A stretch of 8,016 bases of DNA from a bacterium (GTDB lineage: Bacteria > Desulfobacterota > Deferrisomatia > Deferrisomatales > BM512): contig SRXB01000087.1 in NCBI GenBank assembly GCA_009724975.1, forward strand, positions 1 to 8,016. The letters are read 5' to 3'. The notes below the pieces were generated by a model, which saw only the letters and a list, made by a program, of their open reading frames with translations, was not told where the DNA came from and made no database searches. Positions 1-5,538 of the stretch are shown here, in pieces (within the stretch, counting starts at the first letter, position 1; every line of letters starts with the position of its first letter). A program made the position numbers and the translations under genes.

Positions 1-721
1 AGAAGATATTTTCACCTCCTGGTATGAGGACAGGGAAAAAGTAATCGCGTCATGCGAGCAAAGATATCTCGGCCTGCCCCTCTCCTCCCGACCCGCGCCT
101 CCAGATCCCGACGAGGCGGCCTCCATTCTGGCGAAAGCGGCCGCCGCCGACCCCCAACGGGCCTTTTCACCCTCCGAGTCGTCCATCTCCCTCATCGAGC
201 GGATGAATTTCCTCGCCCGGCTGATCGAGGGGTTCCCGAAGTGGGACGAGGAGAGCTGGCAAAGGCTCATAGCCGATTACTGCCCGGGCCTTCTCTCCTT
301 CGCCGACCTTCGGGCTCTCAATCTCACGGGGTTAATCGCCTCCACCCTCTCCGAACAGGAGCTGGCAACCCTGCGCAGGGAAGCTCCCGAGAAGGTTTTG
401 GTCCCTTCGGGGCGCGAGGCAAGGGTGGATTATTCCTCCGAGGCGGGCCCCTCGATAGAGGCCAGGCTTCAGGAGCTTTTCGGCCTGCGGGAGCTTCCGC
501 GCGCGGCCATGGGAAAGGTCCCGATAGTGGCGCGCATACTGGGGCCCAGCGGAAGGCCCATCCAGATAACCGCCGACATAGGGGGCTTCTGGAAAAACTC
601 TTACCCGCTGGTGCGAAAAGAGATGCGGGGCCGCTACCCGAAACACAACTGGCCCGAGGACCCGCTGGCCGAGGCCCCGTCCCTTCGTTCGCTAAAGAAA
701 AAGCCGTTAACGAAAAGTTAA
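1..721 (+). CDS. hrpB: ATP-dependent helicase HrpB, C-terminal part (5' end outside window)
   Basis: The reading frame is open from the left edge (first complete codon at base 2) to TAA at 719-721, giving 239 residues of a protein whose full family length is about 800. The family is a DEAH-box ATP-dependent RNA helicase of DExH type; the ATPase and helicase domains must lie upstream and are not visible. What is seen is the family-specific C-terminal domain: PSGREARVDYSS (fragment residues about 135-146), RLQELFG (about 155-161), a proline-rich VARILGPSGRPIQIT stretch, and the very characteristic end GGFWKNSYPLVRKEMRGRYP followed by KHNWPEDP (about 194-221). A basic tail, SLRSLKKKPLTKS, closes the protein. 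ATG codons inside the fragment, such as 203-205, are internal methionines, not starts, because coding similarity and the open frame continue upstream. There is no obvious strong terminator before the next gene. Confidence 0.93.
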   Translation, partial: EDIFTSWYEDREKVIASCEQRYLGLPLSSRPAPPDPDEAASILAKAAAADPQRAFSPSESSISLIERMNFLARLIEGFPKWDEESWQRLIADYCPGLLSFADLRALNLTGLIASTLSEQELATLRREAPEKVLVPSGREARVDYSSEAGPSIEARLQELFGLRELPRAAMGKVPIVARILGPSGRPIQITADIGGFWKNSYPLVRKEMRGRYPKHNWPEDPLAEAPSLRSLKKKPLTKS

Positions 722-740
722 CTGGCGAAAAATTTTCCCC

Positions 741-769
741 TTGCTATCTTTATCGTATGGAGGGATACT
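741..769 (+). promoter_or_regulatory. Candidate sigma-70-type promoter for the superoxide reductase gene
   Basis: A -35-like TTGCTA (741-746) and a -10-like GATACT (764-769) are separated by 17 bases, each matching 4 of 6 consensus positions. Transcription would start near 775-777, leaving a leader of about 45 bases before the ATG at 820. The stretch is clearly richer in A+T than the flanking genes. Assigned from pattern only. Confidence 0.45.
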
Positions 770-771
770 TT

Positions 772-792
772 TTATTACCAATTTGGTTTTAA
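772..792. promoter_or_regulatory. Imperfect 21-bp dyad at the predicted start of the superoxide reductase transcript (candidate operator)
   Basis: The core ACCAATTTGGT (777-787) is a perfect 11-base dyad centred on base 782. Extending it gives arms TTATTACCAA and TTGGTTTTAA, with 8 of 10 pairs matched. It lies just downstream of the candidate -10 box, where a bound repressor would block initiation. The regulator is unknown; oxidative-stress control would fit the gene, but this is inference. Confidence 0.35.
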
Positions 793-819
793 TTTAACCT
801 TCTGCCGAGGAGAAACGCC

Positions 820-1188
820 ATGGGCATCGGCCAGTATGTAAAATCCGCCGACTGGAAAAATGAAAAACACGTTCCCGCCATCGACTGCACCGACAATTTC
901 CAGCCCGACGCCGCCGAGGAGGTTGTCGTTACGGTAGGAAAAGAGATAGCGCACCCCAACACCCTTGAACACCACATCCGCTGGGTCGCCCTTTCGTTCG
1001 TGGGGGCCAACGGCATCGTGACCGAGCTTGGCATTGCAGAGTTCCTCGCCCATTCCGAGGGAGGCGCCCTCACCTCCTCCAAGGCGACCTTCACCGTGAA
1101 GCTCTCCGGCCCGGGAACCCTTATCGCGACCTCCTACTGCAACATCCACGGCCTGTGGGAATCGTCAAAGGAAGTCGCCGTCGGCTGA
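820..1188 (+). CDS. Class II superoxide reductase (neelaredoxin / desulfoferrodoxin iron-site domain)
   Basis: Cytoplasmic non-heme iron enzyme that reduces superoxide to hydrogen peroxide without making oxygen, a defence typical of anaerobes, usually fed by rubredoxin. The 122-residue length and the single domain fit the class II (neelaredoxin) form; the N-terminal rubredoxin-like [Fe(Cys)4] domain of class I enzymes is absent. All ligands of the catalytic Fe(His)4(Cys) centre are visible: H17 in EKHVP, H45 and H51 in HPNTLEHHI, and C107 and H110 in CNIHG. E15 and K16 of the EKH motif, which gate the sixth iron position and assist protonation, are also present. The ATG at 820 is preceded by GAGGAGA (807-813) six bases away. 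It has its own candidate promoter and terminator, so it is probably monocistronic; no rubredoxin gene is adjacent. Confidence 0.96.
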   Translation: MGIGQYVKSADWKNEKHVPAIDCTDNFQPDAAEEVVVTVGKEIAHPNTLEHHIRWVALSFVGANGIVTELGIAEFLAHSEGGALTSSKATFTVKLSGPGTLIATSYCNIHGLWESSKEVAVG

Positions 1189-1210
1189 ACGACTAAAAAA
1201 TTATTCTCGG

Positions 1211-1240
1211 GGCCCCGTGTATTGCGGGGCCTTTTCTTTT
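1211..1240 (+). terminator. Intrinsic terminator of the superoxide reductase gene
   Basis: A perfect 7-bp GC stem, GGCCCCG (1211-1217) with CGGGGCC (1225-1231), has a 7-base loop and is followed by TTTTCTTTT (1232-1240). It begins 22 bases after the stop codon, a textbook rho-independent signal. Confidence 0.9.
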
Positions 1241-1254
1241 GCGCCACAAAAAAT

Positions 1255-1283
1255 TTGTTTTTGTGCCTTTGATGATATATTTT
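1255..1283 (+). promoter_or_regulatory. Candidate promoter for the zinc-finger/prepilin pair
   Basis: TTGTTT (1255-1260) and TATTTT (1278-1283) are separated by 17 bases in an A+T-rich stretch between the upstream terminator and the ATG at 1318. Start of transcription would fall near 1290. An overlapping TATATT at 1276-1281 is an alternative -10. The lipoprotein gene on the other strand has a very similar pair (TTGTTA, 17 bases, TATTTT), which modestly supports both. Confidence 0.4.
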
Positions 1284-1317
1284 TCCCGTAAGTTTTGATT
1301 TCACAAGGGGCTGACCG

Positions 1318-1860
1318 ATGCTTTGCTCCACCCACCCGACAATAGAGTCCACCGGGCTTTGCCACGACTGCAACAGGGCCATTTGCCCAAAGTGCGCCAC
1401 GGCTGGCGAGAGCCCCGGCATAAGCTATTGTTTCCGCTGCGCCGCCGCCAGGGAGGCGGTGGCCGAGCATCTCTCCAAGTTCCCCGCAAACGGCCAGAAA
1501 AACGATTCCAAATCTTTTTGGGGACCCAAAAACACTTTGATATTCATCGTAATGCCAGCCGTGGTCCTCATAACCGTCTTGTTAAACCTCTCGGTAAATC
1601 CCATAAAAATCCCCACCTTCGCCACCGACGGCAAGCCGTCCTCCTCCATAGCGGTGGTCGACAAGGCGCTTCGCTCTTACGCCGCCGACAACATGGGGCG
1701 CTATCCGGAGAAGTTATCGGATCTGGTCGGCACAAAATATCTCCCGAGGGAGTTTCGAGCCGAGAACATAAGGGAGTTCGTTTACGAGGCCGACAGGGGC
1801 TACGGCGGATACAGGCTAAAGGGAGGCGGAATGGAGTTTCGCGGGGGGAACTACAAGTGA
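1318..1860 (+). CDS. B-box-like zinc-finger membrane protein with a C-terminal pseudopilin-like domain
   Basis: No specific function can be assigned. Residues 3-41 hold eight regularly spaced metal ligands: C3-x2-H6, C15-x2-C18, C23-x2-C26 and C38-x2-C41, a layout like B-box-type double zinc-binding modules. After a polar linker, residues 73-91 form one hydrophobic helix. Lysines at 54, 61, 65 and 71 before it suggest that the zinc finger faces the cytoplasm. The exported part contains SIAVVDKALRSYAADNMGRYPEKLSDLV (about 109-136 overall), which resembles the globular region of GspG-type major pseudopilins, where a long helix leads into an N/D-G-x-YP turn, but without a prepilin signal. The ATG at 1318 has AAGGGG (1305-1310) seven bases upstream. 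The gene is translationally coupled to the prepilin that follows. It may be an assembly or sensing partner of that pilin (inference). Confidence 0.85.
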   Translation: MLCSTHPTIESTGLCHDCNRAICPKCATAGESPGISYCFRCAAAREAVAEHLSKFPANGQKNDSKSFWGPKNTLIFIVMPAVVLITVLLNLSVNPIKIPTFATDGKPSSSIAVVDKALRSYAADNMGRYPEKLSDLVGTKYLPREFRAENIREFVYEADRGYGGYRLKGGGMEFRGGNYK

Positions 1861-2318
1861 TCTTTACCAAATCAGGGCAAGAGAGCCAAAGGGGCTTCAC
1901 GCTCCTTGAACTTCTGACGGTGGTGGCCATCATAGGGGTTTTATGCGCCATAGCGGTCCCCCGCTATTTTCGGTATGTCACCACCGCCAGGTACGCGGTG
2001 ATAAAAGAAAATTTCGACTACCTGATAAAAATGGAGGGGAGCTACTTCAACACCAACAACGGCTCTTTTTATCCCGAGAATGGCTCGGTCACCATTCCCC
2101 TTGGGGAGTCCAAGGTGCCGGAGCTATCCCTTGAGTTCACGCAGGAGAACTTCTGCGAGTTCACACTGACGGGCCACAAGGACACCTCCTCCTCGTACAT
2201 AATCATCCAGGGGGAATGCCAGTCCGACATCAACGAGAACGGGGTGCCGGACGTTTTCCGCTACATAAAGACGGTCAACGGCGGCTTATCCACCACGGAC
2301 TTTTACAGCGTGGATTGA
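1857..2318 (+). CDS. Type IV prepilin-like protein (class III signal peptide)
   Basis: The 153-residue protein starts with a 13-residue leader ending RG and then FTLLELLTVVAIIGVLCAIAVP. Cleavage by prepilin peptidase is expected between G13 and F14, the mature protein having Glu at +5 (E18) and the helix-bending Pro at +22 (P35), all hallmarks of type IV pilins and type II secretion pseudopilins. The rest is a globular domain with C100 and C121, which may form the C-terminal disulfide, and DINENGVPD (124-132), a spacing of acidic and Asn residues like calcium-binding loops. The start is GTG at 1857, overlapping the upstream stop by four bases (GTGA), with a G-run (1843-1848) as ribosome site. 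No later start could retain the leader. No pilus motor, secretin or peptidase gene is nearby, so it would depend on machinery encoded elsewhere; structural subunit versus minor pilin cannot be decided. Confidence 0.88.
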   Translation: MIFTKSGQESQRGFTLLELLTVVAIIGVLCAIAVPRYFRYVTTARYAVIKENFDYLIKMEGSYFNTNNGSFYPENGSVTIPLGESKVPELSLEFTQENFCEFTLTGHKDTSSSYIIIQGECQSDINENGVPDVFRYIKTVNGGLSTTDFYSVD

Positions 2319-2339
2319 AAGATCTCTGTTTCCGTAACG

Positions 2340-2374
2340 AAAAATGCCCGCGCAAAGCGGGCATTTTTGTTTTT
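2340..2374. terminator. Bidirectional intrinsic terminator between convergent genes
   Basis: A perfect 12-bp stem, AAAAATGCCCGC (2340-2351) with GCGGGCATTTTT (2357-2368), closes a 5-base loop GCAAA. T residues follow on the plus strand to 2374, and the A-run on the left side gives a U-tract to transcripts from the minus strand. It sits between the stop of the prepilin gene (2318) and the stop of the lipoprotein gene (2393), so it can end both. Confidence 0.92.
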
Positions 2375-2392
2375 CAGGTCTATCCTTTGGGC

Positions 2393-3355
2393 TTACGGGA
2401 GGCCCCATTGATAGTCGTAAGTCCCGTTGCCGTCGGCGTCGAGGTAGGCGACATTCCCGCTAGTGGAGTATTCCAGCTTCACCTTGGCGGAACCCGCGCC
2501 GGTTATGTAAATGAGGCCGCTACCGTAATTGTAGGAGTACTCGTAATAGACCCTCGGAACCTCTGTCACGATCTCTACGAATCCGTAATCACTGTGGTAA
2601 ATGCGCCCGTCGATGGAGGTTACGGTGGTGCCGGAAAGCCCGCTCCACTCCTCCTCGTAGGCCAGATTGTCGTAGGCCACGGCGTAGGGGCCGCCGTTGG
2701 TGGTGCTGTTATGGGCGTAGGTCATGTCCATTGCGACGTTGTCTTTGTAATAGGTCTCGTCCCCCGCAACCGCGGCACAGACGTACTGGTGCGTCAGCCC
2801 CAGCGAGCCGTAGACGCGCTCCGAGCCGCTGGTCAGGTTGGTGAAGGAGATCTGCAGCTGCTCTGTCCCCTCCATCTCGTTTCCGCTGGCAAGGCGGTAG
2901 CTGAAGGAAATGGAGCCGCTCAGGCTGTCGGAGTAAAGGGAGTCGGAATAATCGTAGAAGGTAATAGAGCCTTCGAAGGCGGTTTCGCTGCCGGTGGCCG
3001 TTATCTCGCAATAGCCTGAGTAATCGCCGGGTATGGTCTCTGCGGCGGACCTTGAAGAACTGCGTATGACGGCGGCTATCCGCCTGGCCGAGGAGGCCGC
3101 CCTGGCGATATCGGCCTCGCCATCGCCAGCAAAACCCCTGAAGGGAATCAACATACCGCTGCCGTCGACGCCGACGACGCTGTCAGTCATCTCGGTGGCA
3201 ACGGCGACTGTCGATATGTTGGCGGCCGTCACCTTCCCGAAATAACCAGGGGCAGGGCCGGAGGAATCGCCGCCTCCCCCGCCACCGCCGCAAGCCGACA
3301 AAAGGACCAGCGACGAGAGGAATGCGACGCAATGTAAGATGTTTCTGGCTTTCAT
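2393..3355 (-). CDS. Secreted lipoprotein of unknown function with poly-Gly linker
   Basis: The 320-residue protein begins MKARNILHCVAFLSSLVLLSAC, a signal peptide with lipobox LSAC, the lipidated Cys being C22. It is followed by seven glycines, a common flexible tether in outer-membrane lipoproteins; Gly at +2 gives no inner-membrane retention signal. The mature part is rich in Ser, Thr, Gly and Tyr with alternating beta-type stretches (for example GSITFYDYSDSL and GSISFSYRL), suggesting a beta-sandwich-like exported domain. C116 and C193 could form a disulfide. The end, YLDADGNGTYDYQWG, has D306, D308, N310 and D314 spaced like a calcium loop. I do not recognise a catalytic motif. The frame extends upstream to 3454, but the start at 3355 is chosen because GGGAGGT lies six bases before it and the signal peptide begins there. 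It is convergent with the prepilin gene and shares its terminator. Confidence 0.87.
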   Translation of the reverse strand: MKARNILHCVAFLSSLVLLSACGGGGGGGDSSGPAPGYFGKVTAANISTVAVATEMTDSVVGVDGSGMLIPFRGFAGDGEADIARAASSARRIAAVIRSSSRSAAETIPGDYSGYCEITATGSETAFEGSITFYDYSDSLYSDSLSGSISFSYRLASGNEMEGTEQLQISFTNLTSGSERVYGSLGLTHQYVCAAVAGDETYYKDNVAMDMTYAHNSTTNGGPYAVAYDNLAYEEEWSGLSGTTVTSIDGRIYHSDYGFVEIVTEVPRVYYEYSYNYGSGLIYITGAGSAKVKLEYSTSGNVAYLDADGNGTYDYQWGLP

Positions 3356-3361
3356 GGCGGA

Positions 3362-3368
3362 ACCTCCC
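3362..3368 (-). promoter_or_regulatory. Ribosome binding site fixing the lipoprotein start
   Basis: Read on the minus strand this is GGGAGGT, six bases before the ATG at 3355-3353. It rules out the 33-codon upstream extension, which has no lipoprotein signal at its N-terminus. Confidence 0.8.
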
Positions 3369-3397
3369 TGGAAATTGCATAAACTAAAGTGGTTTTG

Positions 3398-3426
3398 AAA
3401 ATAACGCACCCGGAGTAGTTTAACAA
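3398..3426 (-). promoter_or_regulatory. Candidate promoter of the lipoprotein gene
   Basis: On the minus strand TTGTTA (3426-3421) and TATTTT (3403-3398) are separated by exactly 17 bases, each with 4 of 6 consensus matches. Predicted start is near 3391, giving a leader of about 36 bases. The pair closely resembles the one before the gene at 1318. Confidence 0.45.
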
Positions 3427-3442
3427 TTTTACCCTCAGAGCC

Positions 3443-3464
3443 GCGATAGGGCAAAGGCTATCGC
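3443..3464. repeat. Inverted repeat in the divergent intergenic region
   Basis: GCGATAG (3443-3449) and CTATCGC (3458-3464) form a perfect 7-bp stem with an 8-base loop. There is no T-tract on either side, so it is not an intrinsic terminator. It lies upstream of the lipoprotein promoter and upstream of the homocysteine operon, so an operator or leader-RNA role is possible but unsupported. Confidence 0.4.
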
Positions 3465-3534
3465 ACCACGGCCCAAAATAACGCCCCTGCCCGCCCCCAC
3501 CGTCGCCCTTTCGGTTCATCGTCCTTTATTCTCC

Positions 3535-3564
3535 TTGACTTGCCGCGCCTCTTTCGCAAAGGAT
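3535..3564 (+). promoter_or_regulatory. Weak candidate promoter for the homocysteine operon
   Basis: TTGACT (3535-3540), a 5-of-6 match to a -35 box, is followed 18 bases later by AAGGAT (3559-3564), which matches the -10 consensus at only 3 positions. It is the best pair I see between 3427 and 3613, but the poor -10 suggests an activated promoter or a wrong call. A perfect tandem repeat of TTGGAGT (3564-3577) follows directly. Confidence 0.22.
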
Positions 3565-3598
3565 TGGAGTTTGGAGTTTTCCAGTTGACAGAAGGGGG

Positions 3599-3604
3599 AA
3601 GGAG
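3599..3604 (+). promoter_or_regulatory. Ribosome binding site of the HcyBio gene
   Basis: AAGGAG ends nine bases before GTG at 3614 and six before TTG at 3611. Both starts are in frame and differ by one residue, so the site does not strictly decide between them; GTG is preferred because it is the commoner start codon. Confidence 0.7.
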
Positions 3605-3613
3605 CCCGCTTTG

Positions 3614-4798
3614 GTGACAAAATCCATAGACGAGATCAATAAAAAAATACGCGAGGGCAAGTGCGTTGTGGTGACCGCCGAGGAGATGGTCTCCATAGTC
3701 GCCAGCGAAGGGGTCAAGGCCGCCGCGAAGAAGGTGGACGTTGTTACCACAGGCACCTTCGGAGTGATGTGCTCTTCTGGCGCATTTTTGAATTTTCACC
3801 ACACCAAGCCCAAGATGAAGGCCTCCAAGGTCTTCATAAACGAGGTCGAGGCCTACGCTGGCGTGGCGGCGGTGGATTGCTACATAGGGGCAACCCAGGT
3901 GCGCGAGGGCGACCCGACCAACGCCGTCCATCCAGGACGCTTCTCCTACGGGGGCGGCCACGTCATGGAAGACCTTATAGCGGGCAAGGAAGTCACCCTG
4001 CGCGCCCTCTCTTACGGCACCGACTGCTACCCCGCCAAGGCGGTGGAAAAGCGCATGAAGCTCTCGGACTTTCGCGACGCCATCATGGTGAACCCCAGAA
4101 ACGCGTACCAGAACTACAACTGCGCGGTGAACCTCTCTGAGCGCACAATCTACACCTACATGGGCGTACTTCGCCCGCGCATGGGCAACGCCACCTTCTC
4201 CACCGCAGGGGAACTGAGCCCACTGATGAACGACCCCTACTACCGCACCATAGGGGTGGGAACCAAGATTTTCCTCGGCGGCAGCGTCGGCGCGGTCACC
4301 TGGGCCGGAACCCAGCACGCGCCGAACACCCCCCGCAACGAGCGCGGAATACCCACCGGCGGCGCTGGGACCCTCATGGTCACCGGCGACATGAAGAAGA
4401 TGAGCCAGCGCTACATGAGAGGCGCTTCGCTGATAGGCTACGGCACAAGCCTCATGGTCGGCATGGGAATACCGATCCCAATCATCGACGAGGAGATGGC
4501 GTGGCACACCTCGGTCTCCAACCGCGAGATAACCTGCCCCGTCATCGACTACGGAAGCGACTACCCGCAGGCCACCGGCGGCCCCCTGGGCCACGTGAAC
4601 TACGCCGACCTTTTCGCCGGAAAAATAACTGTGCAGGGAAAGGAGATACCCTCCACCCCGCTGGCCAGCATGCTTTACGCAAGAGAAATTGCCGACACCC
4701 TAAAAAACTGGATAAACGAGGGCTCCTTCACCCTGGGCGAGGCCCAGCTTTCCATGCCCTCGGCCCCTGAGCGAGCCAAGGTTCCGGAGCAGGGTTGA
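3614..4798 (+). CDS. Homocysteine biosynthesis protein (HcyBio/DUF39 family, COG1900)
   Basis: This 394-residue protein belongs to the HcyBio (DUF39) family. Established work in Methanosarcina acetivorans and Desulfovibrio links this family to making homocysteine from aspartate semialdehyde and sulfide, bypassing O-acyl-homoserine sulfhydrylation; the exact chemistry is not fully settled. Visible family signatures are an N-terminal EINKKIREGKCVVVTAEE block, TGTFGVMCSSG containing C53, a DPTNAVHPGRFSYGGGHVMEDLIAGK block (about 100-125), LSYGTDCYP with C138, and the Gly-rich GIPTGGAGTLMVTGDMK and ATGGPLGHVNYADL segments. C53 and C138 are the likely reactive cysteines by position. The archaeal relative MA1821 carries C-terminal CBS domains; this protein ends after the core domain, so nucleotide regulation by CBS is missing. 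Start GTG 3614, with TTG 3611 as alternative. Its TGA overlaps the next start by four bases. Confidence 0.93.
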   Translation: MTKSIDEINKKIREGKCVVVTAEEMVSIVASEGVKAAAKKVDVVTTGTFGVMCSSGAFLNFHHTKPKMKASKVFINEVEAYAGVAAVDCYIGATQVREGDPTNAVHPGRFSYGGGHVMEDLIAGKEVTLRALSYGTDCYPAKAVEKRMKLSDFRDAIMVNPRNAYQNYNCAVNLSERTIYTYMGVLRPRMGNATFSTAGELSPLMNDPYYRTIGVGTKIFLGGSVGAVTWAGTQHAPNTPRNERGIPTGGAGTLMVTGDMKKMSQRYMRGASLIGYGTSLMVGMGIPIPIIDEEMAWHTSVSNREITCPVIDYGSDYPQATGGPLGHVNYADLFAGKITVQGKEIPSTPLASMLYAREIADTLKNWINEGSFTLGEAQLSMPSAPERAKVPEQG

Positions 4799-5523
4799 AG
4801 ACGCGGGAAAACCGCTTTTACCGAGATTACTGCGCGGGAGCCGGAGTTGCCTTCCGCGTCGCCGTAAAGACCACCGACCTCTTCATAAGGGCCCAAAAGG
4901 ACCTTTCAAGGGAGGCGCTGGCGTTGATACTGGCCGAAAGGGCGGCGATAGAAGCTGAAATTGCGGCCAATCCCCACTTCGCACCCTCGCTCGTCCCCCT
5001 TGCCGAGCGGGAAGGGGCCGCGCCGGTGGCGAAGATGATGTACCGCGCCGCGGCAATGGCCGATGTGGGGCCTATGGCGGCGGTGGCGGGCGCGGTGGCG
5101 CAAAGGGTCGGTATAGGGCTTAGGCCCCTCACCCCCTTCGTCATAGTGGAGAACGGCGGCGACATCTACCTGGACACGGGCCGCGAGACTCTGGTGGGAC
5201 TTTGGGCGGGGAATTCCCCCTTCAGCGGCAGGCTCGCGATAAAGGTCGATTGCCGCGCGGGGCCGCTGGGGGTCTGCACCTCCTCCGCCACGGTGGGGCC
5301 TAGCCTGAGTTTCGGCATCGCCGACGCGGCCACCATAATCGCCGCCGACGCGGCTCTTGCCGACGCTATGGCCTCGGCGCTTGGCAACCGCATAAAAAAA
5401 ACCTCCGACGTGGAGGTCGCGGTCGAGTGGGCGGCGGGTCAAAAGGGAGTTTTGGGGGCGCTGGCGGTGGCTGGCGACAGGCTTGCCGCCAGAGGCGGCA
5501 TATCACTTGAGAGAATAGACTAA
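4795..5523 (+). CDS. UPF0280 family protein (COG2122, ApbE-like fold), sulfide assimilation partner
   Basis: The 242-residue protein belongs to UPF0280/COG2122, whose M. acetivorans member MA1715 is reported to support efficient sulfide assimilation and whose Desulfovibrio member is required for homocysteine synthesis. Its biochemical role is not known; the fold is related to ApbE flavin transferases. Signatures visible are GPMAAVAGA (92-100), ENGGDIYL (119-126), GVCTSSATVGPS (159-170) and ADAATIIAADAALADAMASALGN (split across 177-198), the last two matching the cofactor-pocket region of the ApbE fold. C161 lies in the conserved CTSSATVGPS segment and could carry sulfur (inference). The start is TTG at 4795, overlapping the upstream TGA by four bases, with GGAG (4786-4789) five bases before it; translational coupling with the HcyBio gene is therefore likely and implies balanced production. 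Confidence 0.93.
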   Translation: MKTRENRFYRDYCAGAGVAFRVAVKTTDLFIRAQKDLSREALALILAERAAIEAEIAANPHFAPSLVPLAEREGAAPVAKMMYRAAAMADVGPMAAVAGAVAQRVGIGLRPLTPFVIVENGGDIYLDTGRETLVGLWAGNSPFSGRLAIKVDCRAGPLGVCTSSATVGPSLSFGIADAATIIAADAALADAMASALGNRIKKTSDVEVAVEWAAGQKGVLGALAVAGDRLAARGGISLERID

Positions 5524-5538
5524 AAAGGCTGGACAACC

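Noticed and set aside
52..792. 246-codon plus-strand frame over the hrpB fragment
   Set aside because: An Arg/Pro/Gly-rich shadow in another frame; the HrpB C-terminal domain is read in the frame starting at base 2.
820..1188. Class I desulfoferrodoxin
   Set aside because: The N-terminal four-cysteine rubredoxin-like domain is missing; only C23 and C107 are present, so it is the class II form.
1323..1856. Frame continuous with the prepilin, extending it upstream by 178 codons inside the zinc-finger gene
   Set aside because: The prepilin leader must be short for peptidase processing, and the upstream part is the Arg-rich out-of-frame shadow of the zinc-finger gene. GTG at 1857 is the sensible start.
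2216..3019. Plus-strand frame of 267 codons across the prepilin end and the lipoprotein gene
   Set aside because: It runs through a bidirectional terminator and opposes a lipoprotein with a clear signal peptide and ribosome site; its sequence is low-complexity Val/Gly/Ala.
3585..3590. Perfect -35 hexamer TTGACA upstream of the HcyBio gene
   Set aside because: A -10 box at standard spacing would fall on the start codon region (about 3608-3613), and GCTTTG there does not resemble one.
3458..4594. Long minus-strand frame (378 codons) opposite the HcyBio gene
   Set aside because: It mirrors a well-supported plus-strand gene in GC-rich sequence. Its translation is an unstructured Val/His/Gly/Ala-rich mix with no motif and no ribosome site.
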